A DNA stretch of 64,000 nt from Tessaracoccus sp. MC1865. Its GTDB lineage: Bacteria; Actinomycetota; Actinomycetes; Propionibacteriales; Propionibacteriaceae. A program made the position numbers and the translations under genes. Of the stretch, positions 1 through 9,400 are shown one piece after another; the stretch's first letter is position 1, and every line of letters begins with the position of its first letter. The stretch is taken from the NCBI RefSeq assembly GCF_017815535.1, contig NZ_CP072596.1, positions 1,860,001-1,924,000 on the forward strand, in the 5' to 3' direction. The notes below the pieces were generated by a model that ran no database searches, had not been told where the DNA came from, and saw nothing but the letters and a program-made list of their open reading frames with translations.

Positions 1-584
1 TCGACGTTCACGGAGCGGGACTGCGCCGGCTGCTGCTCGCGCTGCTGTTGCTGCGGCTGCTGCTGCGGCTGCTGCTGGCCGCCGGCTGCCGGCTGCGCGC
101 CGCCCATGGCGGCCTCCAGGAGTTCGCCCACCACTTCGATGGTCTCCGGGTTGGGCTGACGCTCGCGGTCACGGCCGCGGCGACGCCGGGTGCGGGTGCC
201 GTCGCCCTGCTGCTGGTCGCCACGCTGCTGGTCGCCACGCGACTGCTGATCGCGCTGCTGGCGCTGTTCGCGGGGCTGCTGGTCACGCTGTTCGCGGGGC
301 TGCTGGTCACGCTGTTCGCGGGGCTGCTGGTCGCGGGACGACTCGCCATCGCGCGGCTGCTCCGGGGCGGAGGATCCGTTCTTCGGCTGCGCCTCGGTGA
401 GGAGCTCCGCCTGCGCGGGGCGCTCGGCGCTGCGCTGGCGCGCCGGCCTGCCGCCCCCCTGGTTCTGGATGGCGGAGACCAGATCGGCCTTCCGCATGGC
501 GGAGATGCCCTTGATGCCCAGCCCTGTGGCCACCTGCTTCAGGTCGACCAGTTTCATGCTGGACAGGTCAGCGGATTCGCTCAA
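1..584 (-). CDS. rho: Transcription termination factor Rho, N-terminal part (3' end cut by the window)
   Basis: The visible 194 codons give the Rho N-terminal SAP-like domain (residues about 10-50, MKLVDLKQVATGLGIKG and MRKADLVSAI) followed by a very long, low-complexity Gln/Arg/Glu-rich insert containing DQQPREQR repeats and an RRRRGRDRER basic patch. Such an Arg/Gln-rich insertion before the RNA-binding domain is typical of actinobacterial Rho. The RNA-binding and ATPase domains lie beyond base 1. I chose the TTG at 582-584 because GGAAGGA sits 6 nt upstream and the resulting start (SESADLSSMKL) matches the family; the ATG ten codons in has no such site. Rho is the hexameric helicase that terminates untranslated RNAs. 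The neighbour thrB is on the same strand 180 bp upstream, so rho probably has its own leader. Confidence 0.9.
   Translation of the reverse strand, partial: MSESADLSSMKLVDLKQVATGLGIKGISAMRKADLVSAIQNQGGGRPARQRSAERPAQAELLTEAQPKNGSSAPEQPRDGESSRDQQPREQRDQQPREQRDQQPREQRQQRDQQSRGDQQRGDQQQGDGTRTRRRRGRDRERQPNPETIEVVGELLEAAMGGAQPAAGGQQQPQQQPQQQQREQQPAQSRSVNV
263..334 (-). repeat. Three tandem 24-bp units inside rho
   Basis: The unit gctgttcgcggggctgctgg plus four bases occurs three times back to back (263-286, 287-310, 311-334; the last differs at one base near its end). In the Rho frame each unit encodes the octapeptide DQQPREQR. Near-identical DNA copies point to recent expansion by slippage or unequal recombination in a disordered linker, so copy number may vary between strains. 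Confidence 0.9.
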
Positions 585-764
585 CGAGATTCCTTCCCAA
601 GAGCCGACGCGCCGAAAATGGATTCAGGAGGCGCCGTCGGCGTCAGAATGATGGGACCCACTCAGCAGCTGAAGAACTGCGGCAGACTCGCCGCGAACAG
701 CGCCTTCTTCGGTGGGCCACTCATCAGGTTAGCAATGACCCGGCCCAGATACCAAAGTTTCGGG

Positions 765-1649
765 CTAAAACAGTTCCACGCCCCCGGCGGGACGAAGGTG
801 GCGCACGGTGAAACCCGTGACATCGACGGCGTCGACACCCGCCAGTTGCTCGTCGAGGCCGACGGCGATCACCGTGGGCCCGGCACCGGAGATCGCGGCC
901 GGCGCCCCTGCCTCACGAAGGCGCAGCATCAGGTCGTGGCTCGAGGGCATCATCGGCGCGCGGTACTGCTGGTGCAGCCGGTCCGACGTCGCGTCGAAGA
1001 GGAGATCGGGTCGTTTCGTGAGAGCCAGCGGCAGGGCGGCCGCGGCGATGGCCTGCGCGACGGCGTCGGCACGCGTCACGGTGTCCGGCAGCACGGCGCG
1101 CGCGTCGTCGGTCTTCGACTCGAAATCCGGCACGAACGCCACCGCGCGGAAATCCTCCGGCAGCGGCAACTGCACCAGCGAAACCCTCTCATCGCGGGCC
1201 CACGCAAGGATCGCGCCTCCCCAGACCGCGGCACCGGCGTTGTCGGGATGGCCCTCGGCTTCGTGGGCCAGCCGCGTGATGGCGGAACGGTCGATGGGTT
1301 CGCCGGGGCGGGCGATGCCCCACGCCAGCGTCAGGCCGGCCACGATGGCAGCCGCCGAGGAGCCGAGTCCCCGCGAGTGCGGAATGGTGTTGTGCGCCGT
1401 GAGGCGGAACCCGGGCGCCTCAGCGCCCCAGGCGGCCAGGCCACTGTGGATGGACCGCACCACGAGATGGCTCTCGTCCGTCGGCACCTGGTGGGCGCCC
1501 TCCCCCGTCACCGCAACCTCGAGGCCGGGCTCCTCCCACAAGTCCAGCGTCAGTTCGTCGTACCAGTCGAAGGCCATGCCGACGCAGTCGAACCCGGAAC
1601 CCAGGTTCGCCGTCGTGGCCGGCACCCGCACAGTCAGGCGTCGGGCCAC
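765..1649 (-). CDS. thrB: Homoserine kinase
   Basis: A GHMP-family kinase of 294 aa, the usual length for ThrB. It phosphorylates homoserine with ATP to O-phosphohomoserine, the substrate of threonine synthase. The N-terminus has the family start RLTVRVPATTANLGSGFD, and the ATP-binding loop PHSRGLGSSAA lies at residues 90-100; a C-terminal ISGAGPTVIA motif is also present. It starts with GTG one base after the hom stop, so hom-thrB are co-transcribed and probably translationally coupled. Threonine synthase (thrC), which often lies between or beside these genes in actinobacteria, is not here. Confidence 0.95.
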   Translation of the reverse strand: MARRLTVRVPATTANLGSGFDCVGMAFDWYDELTLDLWEEPGLEVAVTGEGAHQVPTDESHLVVRSIHSGLAAWGAEAPGFRLTAHNTIPHSRGLGSSAAAIVAGLTLAWGIARPGEPIDRSAITRLAHEAEGHPDNAGAAVWGGAILAWARDERVSLVQLPLPEDFRAVAFVPDFESKTDDARAVLPDTVTRADAVAQAIAAAALPLALTKRPDLLFDATSDRLHQQYRAPMMPSSHDLMLRLREAGAPAAISGAGPTVIAVGLDEQLAGVDAVDVTGFTVRHLRPAGGVELF

Positions 1650-1650
1650 C

Positions 1651-2955
1651 TCAGAAGCCTACGACGCGCATGACGCGCACCTGGGAGCCCACGAAATCAG
1701 ATTCGCACAGTTGCTTGACGACGGCCGCCAGCGACGACTCCTGCGTGATGTGCGTCATGACGCCGAGGCGTGCGGGGAAGCCCTCCACGTGCGCCTCGTC
1801 CTCGAGATAGGACTGCTGCACCACGCGCAGCGACACGTTATGGTCGCCGAACACCGCGGCACACCTGGCGAGCACGCCCGGGCGGTCCTCCACCTCGAAG
1901 CTGACGTAGAACTGCGTCCAGGACTCTCCGACGGGCGCCACCTGGCGGCGGGTGTAGCCCGAGCCGATGTGGGCGGCGGTGCCGCGGTGGCGGTTGCGGC
2001 CCACGGTGACGACGTCGCCCATCACTGCGCTGGCCGTCGGGGCACCGCCCGCGCCGGCGCCGAGGAACATCAGTTCGCCGGCCTCACGCGAGTTCACGAA
2101 GATGGCGTTGTAGGCGCCGCGCACCGCCGCCAACGGGTGTTTGTTGGCCACCATGGCCGGGTGCACCTTGACGATGATGCGGTCGTCGTCGGTCAGCTTG
2201 GCCACCGCGAGGAGCTTGACGGTGCAGTCCATGGACTCGGCCGCGGCGATGTCGGCCTCGGTCACGCCTGTGATGCCCTCGGTGAAGACCTCCTGGCCCT
2301 TGACCTCGGTGTGGAACGCCAGCCCGGCGAGGATGGCGGCCTTCGCCGCCGCGTCGTGGCCGCCCACGTCGGCGGTGGGATCAGCCTCGGCGTAGCCCAG
2401 TTGCTGGGCTTCAGCGAGCGCCGAGTCGAAGCTGACGCCGTCTGTGACCATCTTGTCGAGGATGAAGTTGGTGGTGCCGTTGACGATGCCCATCACCTCG
2501 GTGATGTCGTCGCCCACCAACGACTCGCGCAATGGCCGGATGATCGGGATGGCGCCCGCGACAGCAGCCTCGTAGTAGAGGTCGACGCCCTTCTCCTCCG
2601 CGATGCGGGACAGTTCACCCAGATCCTCCGCCAGGAGGGCCTTGTTGGCGGAGATCACCGAGGCGCCCTTCTGGAGGGCCGTGCGCACCAGTTCACGGGC
2701 GGGCTCGAGGCCGCCGATGAGTTCGATGACGATGTCGAGGTCGTCGCGGGCGACGAGGGACTCGAGGTCTGTGGTCAGCAGCGCCGGGTCGATGCCGGGC
2801 CGCTCGACGTCCATGCGCCGGACGCCGATGCCCACGAGTTCGAGGCGACGGCCGATGCGGGCCTCGAGGGTGTCGCCCTCGTTGAGGATGATGCGTGCCA
2901 CCTGGCTACCGACGACGCCGGCCCCCAACAGCACAACCTTCAGCGGCTTGCTCAC
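1651..2955 (-). CDS. hom: Homoserine dehydrogenase
   Basis: Monofunctional enzyme of 434 aa converting aspartate semialdehyde to homoserine with NAD(P)H, the branch point to threonine and methionine. The Rossmann loop LLGAGVVGSQVARII is at residues 9-23, the catalytic core follows (GGLEPARELV, NGTTNFIL), and an ACT domain begins near residue 350 (SFEVEDRPGVLARCAAVFG), the usual site of threonine feedback inhibition in this family. Its GTG start overlaps the lysA stop by 4 bp (GTGA), giving the order lysA-hom-thrB in one transcription unit that joins the lysine and threonine branches of the aspartate pathway. Confidence 0.96.
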   Translation of the reverse strand: MSKPLKVVLLGAGVVGSQVARIILNEGDTLEARIGRRLELVGIGVRRMDVERPGIDPALLTTDLESLVARDDLDIVIELIGGLEPARELVRTALQKGASVISANKALLAEDLGELSRIAEEKGVDLYYEAAVAGAIPIIRPLRESLVGDDITEVMGIVNGTTNFILDKMVTDGVSFDSALAEAQQLGYAEADPTADVGGHDAAAKAAILAGLAFHTEVKGQEVFTEGITGVTEADIAAAESMDCTVKLLAVAKLTDDDRIIVKVHPAMVANKHPLAAVRGAYNAIFVNSREAGELMFLGAGAGGAPTASAVMGDVVTVGRNRHRGTAAHIGSGYTRRQVAPVGESWTQFYVSFEVEDRPGVLARCAAVFGDHNVSLRVVQQSYLEDEAHVEGFPARLGVMTHITQESSLAAVVKQLCESDFVGSQVRVMRVVGF

Positions 2956-4355
2956 TTACCCACGTCCAATCTCATGAGGTCATCCAGCGTTTCGCGGCGC
3001 AGCATCACGTCGGTGACACCGTCCTTCGCGCTGACGACAGGGGGCTTCGGGATCTGATTGTAGTTATTGGCCATGCTGCGTGCGTAGGCGCCGGATCCCG
3101 GGACGGCGATGAGGTCCCCGATGCGCACGTCCGCGGGGAGGAAGACGTCGCGGATGAGGATGTCGCCACCCTCGCAGTGCTTGCCCACGACGCGGCACAG
3201 GACCGGCTGCGCATCGGAGGTACGGTTGGCGAGTGCGCCGGAATACTCGGCGGCGTACAGGGCCGGGCGGATGTTGTCGCTCATGCCGCCGTCGACACTG
3301 ACGTACATCCGCGAGCGGCCTCCCTCGAGTTCGACCTGCTTGACGGTGCCGACCTCATAGACGGCCACACCGGACGGGCCACAGATGGCGCGGCCGGGCT
3401 CGATGCTCAGGTGCGGGCGGTTGATGCCGAACGCGCGGCATTCGTGGTCGATCATCTCCTCGAACGAGGACGCGAGTTCCGTGGTCGTCGACGGCGTGTC
3501 GGCCGCGGTGTAGGCGATACCGAAGCCGCCGCCGAGGTCCAGCTCCGGCAGTTCGACACCGGTGGCCTGACGGAACTGCGAGGCCAGCTTCAGCGTGCGG
3601 CGGATCGCCACCTCGAAGCCGTGGGTATCGAAGATCTGAGAGCCGATATGGCTGTGGATGCCGCGCAGCTCGAGGAACCTCGAGGAATGGCAGCGCACCA
3701 ACGCGGTCAGCGCCGCGCCACCCATGATGCTGAGGCCGAACTTCTGGTCCTCGTGCGCGGTGGCGATGTACTCGTGGGTGTGCGCCTCGACGCCGGTGGT
3801 GACGCGGATCAGGACATTGGCGGTGTGACCGCCGTCGGCGCACGCCCGCTCCAGGCGGTTGATCTCGTCGAAGGAGTCGACGATGATCCGCCCCACGCCC
3901 TGCTCGAGGGCGAACGCGATCTCGTCGTCGGACTTGTTGTTGCCGTGCAGACCGAGCCGCTCGGCCGGCATCCCGCCGGCCAGCGCGATGCGCATCTCGC
4001 CCATGGTGGTGACGTCGAGGTTGAGCCCCTCCTCGGCCGCCCACCGTGCGACGCGCCGCGTCAGCAGCGCCTTGCCCGCGTAGTAGACCGACCAGCCGGG
4101 GAAGGCCGTGATGAAGTCATGGGCCCTCGAGCGGAAGTCGTCCTCATCGATCAGGTAGACGGGCGTCCCGTGCTCAGCGACGGCGTCGGGCAGCGCCACA
4201 CCTGCCACGACGATGCGGCCCTGGTCGTCGCGGTGGGTGCCGCGTGGCCAGAGCTTGAGGTCGAGCTCGTTGAGGTCGTCCGGCACGGTGAGCCACTGGG
4301 GCCCGCCCTGCACGGCGTCCGCGTGGATCGAGCCGGCGATGTGCATGTGCGTCAT
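2952..4355 (-). CDS. lysA: Diaminopimelate decarboxylase
   Basis: PLP-dependent enzyme (467 aa) that decarboxylates meso-diaminopimelate to lysine, the last step of lysine synthesis. The PLP lysine is in the YYAGKALLTRR motif (Lys95), and the alanine-racemase-type barrel motifs HIGSQIFD, LDLGGGFGIAY and EPGRAICGPSG follow. The open frame continues 52 codons further upstream, but MTHMHIAGSIHADAV is the natural beginning and the upstream residues look like non-coding frame. Its end overlaps the hom start by 4 bp. The partner enzyme dapF is also in this window at 59.2 kb. Confidence 0.95.
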   Translation of the reverse strand: MTHMHIAGSIHADAVQGGPQWLTVPDDLNELDLKLWPRGTHRDDQGRIVVAGVALPDAVAEHGTPVYLIDEDDFRSRAHDFITAFPGWSVYYAGKALLTRRVARWAAEEGLNLDVTTMGEMRIALAGGMPAERLGLHGNNKSDDEIAFALEQGVGRIIVDSFDEINRLERACADGGHTANVLIRVTTGVEAHTHEYIATAHEDQKFGLSIMGGAALTALVRCHSSRFLELRGIHSHIGSQIFDTHGFEVAIRRTLKLASQFRQATGVELPELDLGGGFGIAYTAADTPSTTTELASSFEEMIDHECRAFGINRPHLSIEPGRAICGPSGVAVYEVGTVKQVELEGGRSRMYVSVDGGMSDNIRPALYAAEYSGALANRTSDAQPVLCRVVGKHCEGGDILIRDVFLPADVRIGDLIAVPGSGAYARSMANNYNQIPKPPVVSAKDGVTDVMLRRETLDDLMRLDVGK

Positions 4356-4398
4356 GGGGTCAAGCCTGCCAGAGCGCGGTTGGCAATCGGTATTTCGC

Positions 4399-4902
4399 TC
4401 AGCTGGTGGCCACGACCTGGATCTCCCTGGCATCACGCAGGAACACCTGGGCAGGCTCGCCGTCCACGACCTCGCCGTCGACCCTGACCTCGAGCGAGCC
4501 GCAGGCGGCACCGAGGCAGCCGGCGCCGAACCTCACACCCCACAGCGCAAAGAAGTGGCCCAGAGTGGATTCCCTGTTCGCCCCTCCCTCCAGCCACACT
4601 TCACCGCCGGCATCGTGGGTGTGCACCGGCGCCTGGATGGCTCGCGGCCTGTCGATCCCGATGTAGGCCGGAATCTCGACGGGTGCGCCGTCGACCGTGA
4701 TCGCCAGGTCCAGGATCCACGGGTCCGCGTCGTCGCCGAGGGCCAGTTCGCGCAGTCCGGCCGCACGGATGTAGGAGACGGCGTCACGAGGAGCATCCCA
4801 GGGCGGAGCGGTGTCGCGCAGCACCGCAGGAGCGGGCTCCGGGCGCGAGACGCACCCCACGAGCAGCGCCGCACTGACCACCAAAACGAGCAACCTACGC
4901 AC
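4399..4902 (-). CDS. Predicted lipoprotein of unknown function with an HTHD motif
   Basis: A 167-aa exported protein. Residues 1-17 form a lipoprotein signal (MRRLLVLVVSAALLVGC), with the lipobox LVGC placing the lipidated cysteine at position 17. The mature part has no enzyme motif I recognise; the most distinctive stretch is APVHTHDAGGEVWLEGG, resembling an HTHD...G...E segment seen in uncharacterised actinobacterial secreted proteins, and a CLGAACG pair that could form a disulfide. It precedes lysA on the same strand with a 43-bp gap. The start is supported by the signal peptide. Function unknown. Confidence 0.75.
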   Translation of the reverse strand: MRRLLVLVVSAALLVGCVSRPEPAPAVLRDTAPPWDAPRDAVSYIRAAGLRELALGDDADPWILDLAITVDGAPVEIPAYIGIDRPRAIQAPVHTHDAGGEVWLEGGANRESTLGHFFALWGVRFGAGCLGAACGSLEVRVDGEVVDGEPAQVFLRDAREIQVVATS

Positions 4903-4985
4903 GCCGCAACCATAACGGCAGGCGGTGGTGGTGTTGACGACCGTTTCGAGGTGCTAACCTTTCACCGGTCGCCTTCGGGTAACTG

Positions 4986-5057
4986 GCCCCCGTAGCTCAG
5001 GGGATAGAGCACCGCCCTCCGGAGGCGGGAGCCGAGGTTCGAATCCTCGCGGGGGCG
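4986..5057 (+). tRNA. tRNA-Arg (anticodon CCG)
   Basis: A complete cloverleaf of 72 nt: acceptor stem GCCCCCG/CGGGGGC, D stem GCTC/GAGC, anticodon stem CCGCC/GGCGG with loop CTCCGGA (anticodon CCG, reads CGG), T stem CGAGG/CCTCG with loop TTCGAAT, discriminator G. CCA is not encoded. It lies in the gap between the divergent lipoprotein and glycosyltransferase genes. Confidence 0.97.
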
Positions 5058-5084
5058 CAAGCCGTTCACAGGGGAGGCCAGAAG

Positions 5085-6353
5085 ATGACCGGAGCCGGGC
5101 GCGCGCCTCGTGGCCTGACTTTCCGAGACATCCTCGTACCTGTGCTGTTGGTGGCACTGTTCGCCGCCACCCGGTTCCTCATCCTGCTATCGCTCAAGCT
5201 CGAGCAGGTGGCGTTCATCGCCAACGACGTGAGCTACTACGCCTTCTACCTCAACAAGCTGGACATGGGCGAGACGGGCATCATGCTCGAGTACCCCGTC
5301 CCCGCCGTGTGGCTCCTGCAGATCATCTACGCCCTGGGCGGCGGCTGGGAAACCTGGACCCCGGTGTACGTCGGCTGCTTCCTCGCGCTCGACGCCCTGG
5401 TGGCGATCCTCATGTACCGACGCGGCAATGCTGCGGGGACGCTCTTCTGGATCCTGTTCACCGGCGCGCAGGGGGCGGTGCTCTGGTACCGCTTCGACCT
5501 CATTCCTGCGGCCCTGGTCGCCGTCGCCTGCGTGTACGCGCTGAGGTTCCCGAAGATCGCCGGCGGCGCCATCGGGCTGGGCGCGGCCGTGAAGCTGTGG
5601 CCGGCGCTGCTGATCGGGCCCCTGTTGGCGCCCAACCCGCTGCGCAGAGGGGGCGCACGTTCGCGGCTCATCGGCTTCATCGTGGTGGGTTTCGGCCTGG
5701 CTGCCGCGTCGCTCATCACGAGCGGCTGGACCCGTTCGGCCTCCCCGCTGACGTGGCAGAGCGACCGCGGCCTACAGATCGAATCCGTGCCCGCCACCCC
5801 CCTGATGTTCCTGCGCACGTTCACCCACAACGAGAGCTGGCTCATCGAGTTGTCGCAGTACAACGCGCTCGAGATCGTCACCGGCCCGGGCATCAACCAG
5901 CTGCTGACGGTGTCGACGGTGCTGACCGCCGCGTCGGTGCTGCTGACCATCTGGCTGAGCTACCGCCTCATCCAGCTCTTCCGCGAACAGGACCACCGTC
6001 TCCACGAGGCCATGCTGCTGGCTGTGCTGGCGATCGTGCTGGCCACGGTGATCGCCAACAAGACGCTGTCGCCGCAGTACATCGTGTGGCTCGGCGGCCC
6101 CGTCGCCGCACTCCTGGTGGTGCAGCGCAGCGAGTGGTTGCGGCGCCACACCACGGTGATCGCGGTGGCGCTGGTGATCGTCGGCGGCCTCACCCAGTTC
6201 ACCTATCCGTGGGGCGCGTACGGGATCATGGCGATCCCCCAGGGCGCCGGCCCGGAGACCTCCGTGCTCATCCTGCGCAACCTCGCGCTCGTGGCACTGA
6301 CGGCCTACTCCGTCGTGCTGACTCTGAAGGCGACCCGTCGCTCCACGTCCTGA
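5085..6353 (+). CDS. GT87/DUF2029-type integral membrane glycosyltransferase
   Basis: A 422-aa polytopic membrane protein with about ten hydrophobic segments. The N-terminal loop after the first segment contains NDVSYYAFYLNKLD and LEYPVPAVW, a pattern of the DUF2029/GT87 family of polyprenyl-phosphate-mannose-dependent mannosyltransferases (PimE relatives), where an acidic residue in the first extracytoplasmic loop is catalytic. A later MRFD-like WYRFDLIPAALVA segment and GAAVKLWPALLIGPLLAP also fit. It probably adds sugars to cell-envelope lipids or glycans from outside the membrane; the acceptor cannot be read from the sequence. ATG at 5085 follows GGGGAGG at 5070-5076. Downstream kgd is 105 bp away. 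Confidence 0.8.
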   Translation: MTGAGRAPRGLTFRDILVPVLLVALFAATRFLILLSLKLEQVAFIANDVSYYAFYLNKLDMGETGIMLEYPVPAVWLLQIIYALGGGWETWTPVYVGCFLALDALVAILMYRRGNAAGTLFWILFTGAQGAVLWYRFDLIPAALVAVACVYALRFPKIAGGAIGLGAAVKLWPALLIGPLLAPNPLRRGGARSRLIGFIVVGFGLAAASLITSGWTRSASPLTWQSDRGLQIESVPATPLMFLRTFTHNESWLIELSQYNALEIVTGPGINQLLTVSTVLTAASVLLTIWLSYRLIQLFREQDHRLHEAMLLAVLAIVLATVIANKTLSPQYIVWLGGPVAALLVVQRSEWLRRHTTVIAVALVIVGGLTQFTYPWGAYGIMAIPQGAGPETSVLILRNLALVALTAYSVVLTLKATRRSTS

Positions 6354-6399
6354 GAGTGGTCGGGACGGCTGCCCATTATTGGGTAAGCTCAGTGAAGCA

Positions 6400-6417
6400 G
6401 CCGCAGACGTCTGCGGC
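6400..6417. promoter_or_regulatory. 18-bp perfect palindrome upstream of kgd
   Basis: GCCGCAGACGTCTGCGGC reads the same on both strands. It lies about 40-60 bases before the kgd start in the short gap after the glycosyltransferase gene. It has no loop and no T-run, so an operator for a dimeric regulator is more likely than a terminator, but no regulator can be named. Confidence 0.5.
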
Positions 6418-6439
6418 CTCCGTCCAAATAGAGGGGAAA

Positions 6440-6472
6440 GTGGCTTCTGCCACGGAACATGTCAGCACCTGA
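6440..6472 (+). promoter_or_regulatory. Possible 10-codon upstream reading frame overlapping the kgd start
   Basis: A GTG at 6440 directly follows a purine-rich AGAGGGGAAA ribosome-binding-like stretch and opens a frame MASATEHVST that stops at 6472, past the kgd ATG at 6459. The kgd ATG itself has only a weak GGA nearby. The arrangement could couple kgd translation to a short upstream frame. Confidence 0.35.
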
Positions 6473-9400
6473 CTCGAATGACCTTTTCGGTGCCAACTCC
6501 TGGCTGATCGACGAAAAGCGGGAGGCGTATGACGCAGACCCGCAGTCAGTGGACGCCACCTGGCGTGAGTTCTTCGCTGCCGAGGGTGCACCTCCGCAGC
6601 CCGCAGCGGTGGAGTCCGCCGCTCCGCCGACGAGTCGTGCCCCCGAGAAACCGCAGGCCACGCCCCGGGCCGAGACGAAGCCCGCCCCGAAGGCCGAGAC
6701 GAAGCCGGAAGCCAAGTCGGAGCGCCCGAAGTCGCCTGAGGCGAAGCAGCGCGAAGCGGCCTCCGGCCTGTCTGACGCGCCCGCCCCCAAGCCTGCTACG
6801 GCCAAGACGGAGAGCAAGCCCACCGTCGAAAAGGTGACCACGGGCCGCAACGCGCCGCACAACCCCGGCACCGGTGCCGGCCTCAGCGCCAACACACCCA
6901 ACCCGAACGTGCGTCCCGAGCCCTCGGGTGCCCAGCCCAAGTACACGGTTCTGCGCGGTGCCCCCATGCGCACGGCCAAGAACATGGACACCTCCCTCAC
7001 CGTGCCCACGGCCACGTCCGTGCGCTCGGTGCCGATGAAGCTGGTCATCGACCAGCGCGTGCTGATCAACAACTTCCTGCGCCAGTCAAAGGGCGGCAAG
7101 GTCTCGTTCACCCACCTCATCGGCTACGCCATGGTGCAGGCTCTCAAGGCCATGCCGGAGATGAACAACGCCTACGACATGGTGGACGGCAAGCCCAACC
7201 TGATCGAGAACCCCTCGATCAACCTCGGCATCGCCATCGACATCCAGAAGGGCGACACCCGCCAGCTCCTGGTGCCCAACATCAAGGGCTGCGAGAACTT
7301 CAACTTCTTCCAGTTCTGGTCGGCCTACGAGCAGGTGGTGCGCAAGACCCGCGCCGGTGACCTGCAGGTGTCGGACTTCGCCGGCACGACGGCGTCGCTC
7401 ACCAACCCGGGCGGCATCGGCACCAACCACTCGGTGCCCCGACTGATGACCGGTCAGGGCATGATCCTGGGCGTCGGCAACATCGACTACCCGGCCGAGT
7501 TCCAGGGCATGAGCGAGTCCAAGATGACAGACCTCGCCGTATCCAAGGTCACCACCCTGACCTCCACCTATGACCACCGCGTGATCCAGGGCGCCACCTC
7601 CGGCGAGTTCCTGAAGACGATGCACGGGCTGCTGCTCGGCGAGAACGGCTTCTACGACGAGATCTTCGAAGCGCTGCGCATCCCCTACGAGCCGCTCCGC
7701 TGGGCCGGCGACATCTCCGCGCACCGCGACAACCAGGTCTCCAAGACCGCCCGGGTACTGGAGCTGATCAACTCCTACCGCGCGTTCGGCCACCTGGTCG
7801 CCGACACGGACCCCTTGGAGTACCGCCAGCGTTCCCATGAGGACCTGCGCCTTGAGACGCACGGGCTCTCCATCTGGGACCTGGACCGTCAGTTCGCGGT
7901 GGGCACCTTCGGTGGCTCCGAGCGCACCTACCTGACGCTGCGCGACATCATCTCCACGTTGCAGGATTCGTACTGCCGTACCGTGGGCATCGAGTACATG
8001 CACATCCCGGATCCGCGGCAGCGCCGCTGGTTCCAGCAGCGCATGGAGAAGCCGCACCAGGCGCTGACGCACGACGAGCACATGCACGCGCTGGACAAGC
8101 TCAACGAGGCGGAGATCTTCGAGACGTTCCTCCAGACGAAGTTCGTCGGGCAGAAGCGCTTCTCCCTCGAGGGAGGCGAGTCCGTCATCGTGCTGCTCGA
8201 CGAGATCGCGCAGCAGGCGGCCAACGACTCCGTCGACGAGGTCTGCATCGGCATGCCGCACCGTGGCCGGCTCAACGTGCTGGCCAACATCGTCGGCAAG
8301 AGCTACGGCCAGATCTTCCGCGAGTTCGACGGCCAGGTCGACAGGTCGGGCACGGGTGACGTGAAGTACCACCTGGGCGCGGAGGGTACCTTCGTCGCCT
8401 CGAACGGTGCCACCGTCAAGACGTCCGTGGCCGCCAACCCGTCGCACCTTGAGGCGGTGAACCCGGTGCTCCAGGGCATCGCCCGCGCCAAGCAGGACAT
8501 GCTGCGCCAGAGCGACTACCCGGTGCTCCCCCTCACCATGCACGGCGACGCGTCGTTCGCCGGCCAGGGCGTGGTCTTCGAGACGCTGCAGATGTCGCAG
8601 CTGCGCGGCTACAAGACCGGTGGCACGATCCACGTCGTGGTCAACAACCAGGTGGGCTTCACCACGGCCCCCACCGAGTCGCGTTCCTCGACGTACTCCA
8701 CCGACGTGGCGAAGTCCATCTCCGCCCCCGTGCTGCACGTCAACGGCGATGACCCGGATTCCTGCATCCGCGCGGCCCGCATCGCGTTCGAGTACCGGCA
8801 GACGTTCCACAAGGACGTCGTCATCGACATGGTCTGCTACCGGCGTCGTGGCCACAACGAGGGCGACGACCCGAGCTTCACGCAGCCGAACATGTACGAC
8901 CTCATCGAGCAGAAGCGCTCCACGCGCCGGCTCTACACCGAGTCGCTGATCGGCCGTGGTGACATCTCCATGGCCGACGCCGAGGACGTCATGAACCGCT
9001 TCCGAGCCCGCCTCGAGAACGTGTTCCGCGAGGTGCGCGACTCCAAGGGCGCGCCGGACGAGTACCGCAAGGTGCCGTACTACCCCACCAAGCCGGAAGA
9101 GCGGCTCACGGAGATCACCACGGAGATGCTCCAGCGGATCGCCAATGTGCACACGCAGTTCCCGGAGGGGTTCGCCGTGCATCCCAAGGTCCAGCCGCAG
9201 CTTGAGCGCCGCGCCGAGGCGATCATGAACGGCCCCATCGACTGGGCCACCGCTGAGATGATCGCCATCGGTTCGCTGCTCATCGAGGGTCGCCCGGTGC
9301 GCATGGCCGGCCAGGATTCGAGGCGGGGCACGTTCTCGCAGCGCTTCGCCGCCATCGTGGACCGGGTCACCAACGAGGCGTGGGTGCCGCTGAAGCACCT

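Noticed and set aside
263-334. Tandem repeats at the left edge as a CRISPR array
   Set aside because: There are no spacers: units are directly adjacent and in frame within rho.
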